In this document: positions 62,154 to 64,000 of the stretch, one piece after another
Numbering within the stretch: the first letter of the stretch is position 1
Layout of the letters: the number at the start of each line of letters is the position of its first letter
Assembly (NCBI RefSeq): GCF_021018895.1
Contig: NC_079378.1
Span: 9,231,001-9,295,000, forward strand
Length of the DNA: 64,000 nt
Origin: Seriola aureovittata
Lineage: Eukaryota; Chordata; Actinopteri; Carangiformes; Carangidae
Direction of reading: 5' to 3'
Position numbers and translations under genes: made by a program
The notes under the pieces: generated by a model
Told to the model about the DNA's origin: nothing
The model's input: only the letters and a program-made list of their open reading frames with translations
The model's database searches: none

Positions 62154-62700
62154 TGATGGAGAGCCTGGTCACTGTCTAACAGCAGTTTATTCAGTTAAGT
62201 TTTTGGTTTTGACCAGTGTATGTTCAAGTATTCAAACATAAGGTTAAAGGCTAGTGTTGTGATAAAGGTTGTGTTTTTTAAAACTCAGAAATCAATGCTT
62301 TCATGTTGATGTTAAATGACACGTGGATTTGAAACAAATACGTAAATTGGGATAATTTTAACTGTATTTTTTCCATCTTCTTTTAGCACAAATTACTGCT
62401 TGTGTTAGTGACTTTAATGTCTTGTTTTTCTGTGTTTGAAAAGTGATATTTTCCTATGACCAAAAAAAAGTTGTTTCTTTAATTATTCAAAATAAATCTA
62501 TATTTGTAACTGCTAATTCCCTATTCCCTATTAGATTGATATGCTTATTGTATGTAAGTAAATAAACTTCTATGCACTTTTCTAAACCATTTTTCCTCAA
62601 AGGAAAGATGAAAAATAAATATTAAATTGGAATATATGCAAACTGCATGCTTCGATGTGTTGCTAAAATCAAATAAACTTTCTACAAAACTGCGACTCAT
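62154..62700 (+). other. fhl1: fhl1 3' UTR with several polyadenylation signals
   Basis: AATAAA occurs at 62491-62496, 62561-62566, 62614-62619 and 62672-62677. The last is followed by TTTTGTTTTTATTTG, a plausible downstream element. Several transcript ends are possible. Confidence 0.6.
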
Positions 62701-62789
62701 TTTGTTTTTATTTGTTATACATAGATTTTAAAGGTCCAGAAGTTTTTTTTATGAATTTGTTCCTTGTGGAAATGGGAACAGGGAACTTA

Positions 62790-63095
62790 TCTGTTTAAAG
62801 GTCTCATATTGTTTAAAGGTAAATTTCCATGTCTTTTTTGATTATAAAGCAGGTGTAGGTTTTCAGTCCACAGAGAAATGCACACAGCCTGTATTCAGAA
62901 ACTGAGCCTTAAAACGAGCCGGTAGGACTTCTGTAACTTTGTGATGTCGCAACAAAGCAGACGCCGCTCTCAGCCATGCCCCAGAACTCACTCAGAAACA
63001 GTCAGTCCACCGACCTTAAACCACAAATGTATCTTCTTATGCGTCAACAAATCAAATAAAACACTGGAAAAGTGTAAAATATGGGACCTTTAATA
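62790..63095 (+). repeat. Dispersed fish repeat downstream of fhl1
   Basis: Begins GGTCTCATATTGTTTAAAGG, contains TATAAAGCAGGTGTAGGTTT and TTTGTGATGTCGCAACAAAG, and ends ATATGGGACCTTTAATA. I recall this order from a very common fish repeat family. Confidence 0.7.
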
Positions 63096-63589
63096 ATATT
63101 AACCTTCATATAAGTAAGTATAGCACCAAGTTTTGTCTGAAGCCTTTTGACAGAAAATAATTTACTGAACATTTTGGAGAGATTGATGGTATTTCTTTAT
63201 GTTCCTTGCGTCACATAGATTAGTTAGTTAGATGACACACAGAGACAGTTACCATCCCAGTAAAGGTCAGCACGCTGTTTTTATGTGAGCTTTAAAGAGT
63301 GATTTAGCTTCACATATGCAGGGAGTGTGTTTACAGAAAGCAGCGCATGTTTGTCAAAAGTAATTACCTTTCAGTTTATGCCTTTGTTTGGGGGTCAGTT
63401 CATTTTTTTTTTTTTACTTTAAGATGATATTCAATATATAAATACTCATTCTCTCCCTCTCTTTCCACCTTTCTCTGTCTCTCACTCGCACACAGCTGAA
63501 CACACACATTACACAAGTGGACCAATCACAGCAGGAACACACCTGTGAAAAGGTGTTCTCCACTCCACACACAGTCATATCATCTTTGT

Positions 63590-63741
63590 TTGCAGAGACA
63601 GAGTTGCGGTTCATCTTATGCTCTTATGTCTCAGAGCTTGTTGGATGAAACCAGCGTTGTCTTTTGCTGCTTTTGAGATTCTGGACCAGATTTTTACCTT
63701 CACAGTTCAACTTTGCTTTTAGCATCATTTCATTTATGCAG
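63590..63741 (+). other. Candidate 5' noncoding exon of the right-edge gene
   Basis: Sequence ending TTTATGCAG with a strong GTAAGA donor at 63742 lies 177 bases before an acceptor (63918) that opens an ATG. A CCAAT motif (ACCAATCA, 63521-63528) lies upstream. The 5' edge is a guess. Confidence 0.4.
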
Positions 63742-63919
63742 GTAAGAACGTCTTCACTTCTTTCAAGGCATGAACAGTGTTTGATAAAACGTGATAATTG
63801 GACATCAGAATAAATGGTAGCAAATGTTTAGGTGGCTAAAAATAATTTAATGGAGAGAGATGATTACTTACTGAAAGACACTGAAAATATAATAAGCTTA
63901 TTTTCTTTCAAATTTCAGG

Positions 63920-64000
63920 ATGATTATCCTTCAAAAATTCCTGAATGTATTTGTCTCTTGGTCTCTGCTGAGCAGCCCTGCCTCTTTTGTGAAGCCAGGT
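63920..64000 (+). CDS. Start of unidentified protein with signal-peptide-like N-terminus, cut by right edge
   Basis: After the acceptor TTTCAG (ending 63918), an ATG at 63920 opens 27 codons to the window edge. The visible protein begins MIILQKFLNVFVSWSLLSSP, a hydrophobic signal-peptide-like start. Too short to identify. In human the genes after FHL1 are MAP7D3 and the adhesion receptor ADGRG4. An adgrg4-type receptor would start with a signal peptide and is one possibility, offered on synteny alone. Confidence 0.4.
   Translation, partial: MIILQKFLNVFVSWSLLSSPASFVKPG

Overview
This is a teleost fish nuclear genome window, probably from a spiny-rayed (percomorph) fish. The evidence is vertebrate exon-intron genes with short introns, long CA/TG microsatellites, and several dispersed repeat families that I recognise from fish genomes. 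Five protein genes can be read exon by exon, and a sixth may start at the right edge. No bacterial, viral or CRISPR-like content was seen.

Layout, left to right. (1) Minus strand, 110-2688: first part of slc7a3 (cationic amino acid transporter CAT3), running off the left edge. Probable noncoding 5' exons lie near 10.3 kb and 11.3 kb, with a TATA-like promoter near 11.4 kb. (2) Minus strand, 20203-23374: complete snx12 (PX-only sorting nexin). (3) Minus strand, 25416-30001: complete il2rg (cytokine receptor common gamma chain) in eight coding exons, with ETS-type sites just upstream. (4) 31045-36867: a near-identical 2.9-kb tandem duplication between the il2rg and slc9a6 5' ends. (5) Plus strand, 37275-46570: complete slc9a6 (endosomal Na+/H+ exchanger NHE6) in 16 coding exons, followed by a probable 3.1-kb 3' UTR. 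(6) Plus strand: fhl1, with a likely noncoding first exon near 50.25-50.30 kb, a 10-kb first intron, and coding exons at 60339-62153. (7) 63920-64000: start of a possible secreted or membrane protein of unknown identity.

slc7a3-snx12-il2rg keep the relative order and strand of human Xq13.1, apart from missing foxo4 and cxorf65. slc9a6-fhl1 keep the order of human Xq26.3. The window therefore joins two blocks that are far apart on the human X. The genes do not form one pathway: plasma-membrane arginine/lysine uptake, endosomal sorting, lymphoid cytokine signalling, endosomal pH control and muscle LIM scaffolding.

The most notable sequence-level signals are in slc9a6. It carries three introns with textbook minor-spliceosome (U12) signals, one of them AT-AC. 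It also has a GC-AG donor that, with an upstream GT donor, brackets exactly 32 codons, the size of the segment known to be alternatively included in mammalian NHE6. Second in interest is the recent tandem duplication, which also contains a fragment resembling the il2rg promoter.
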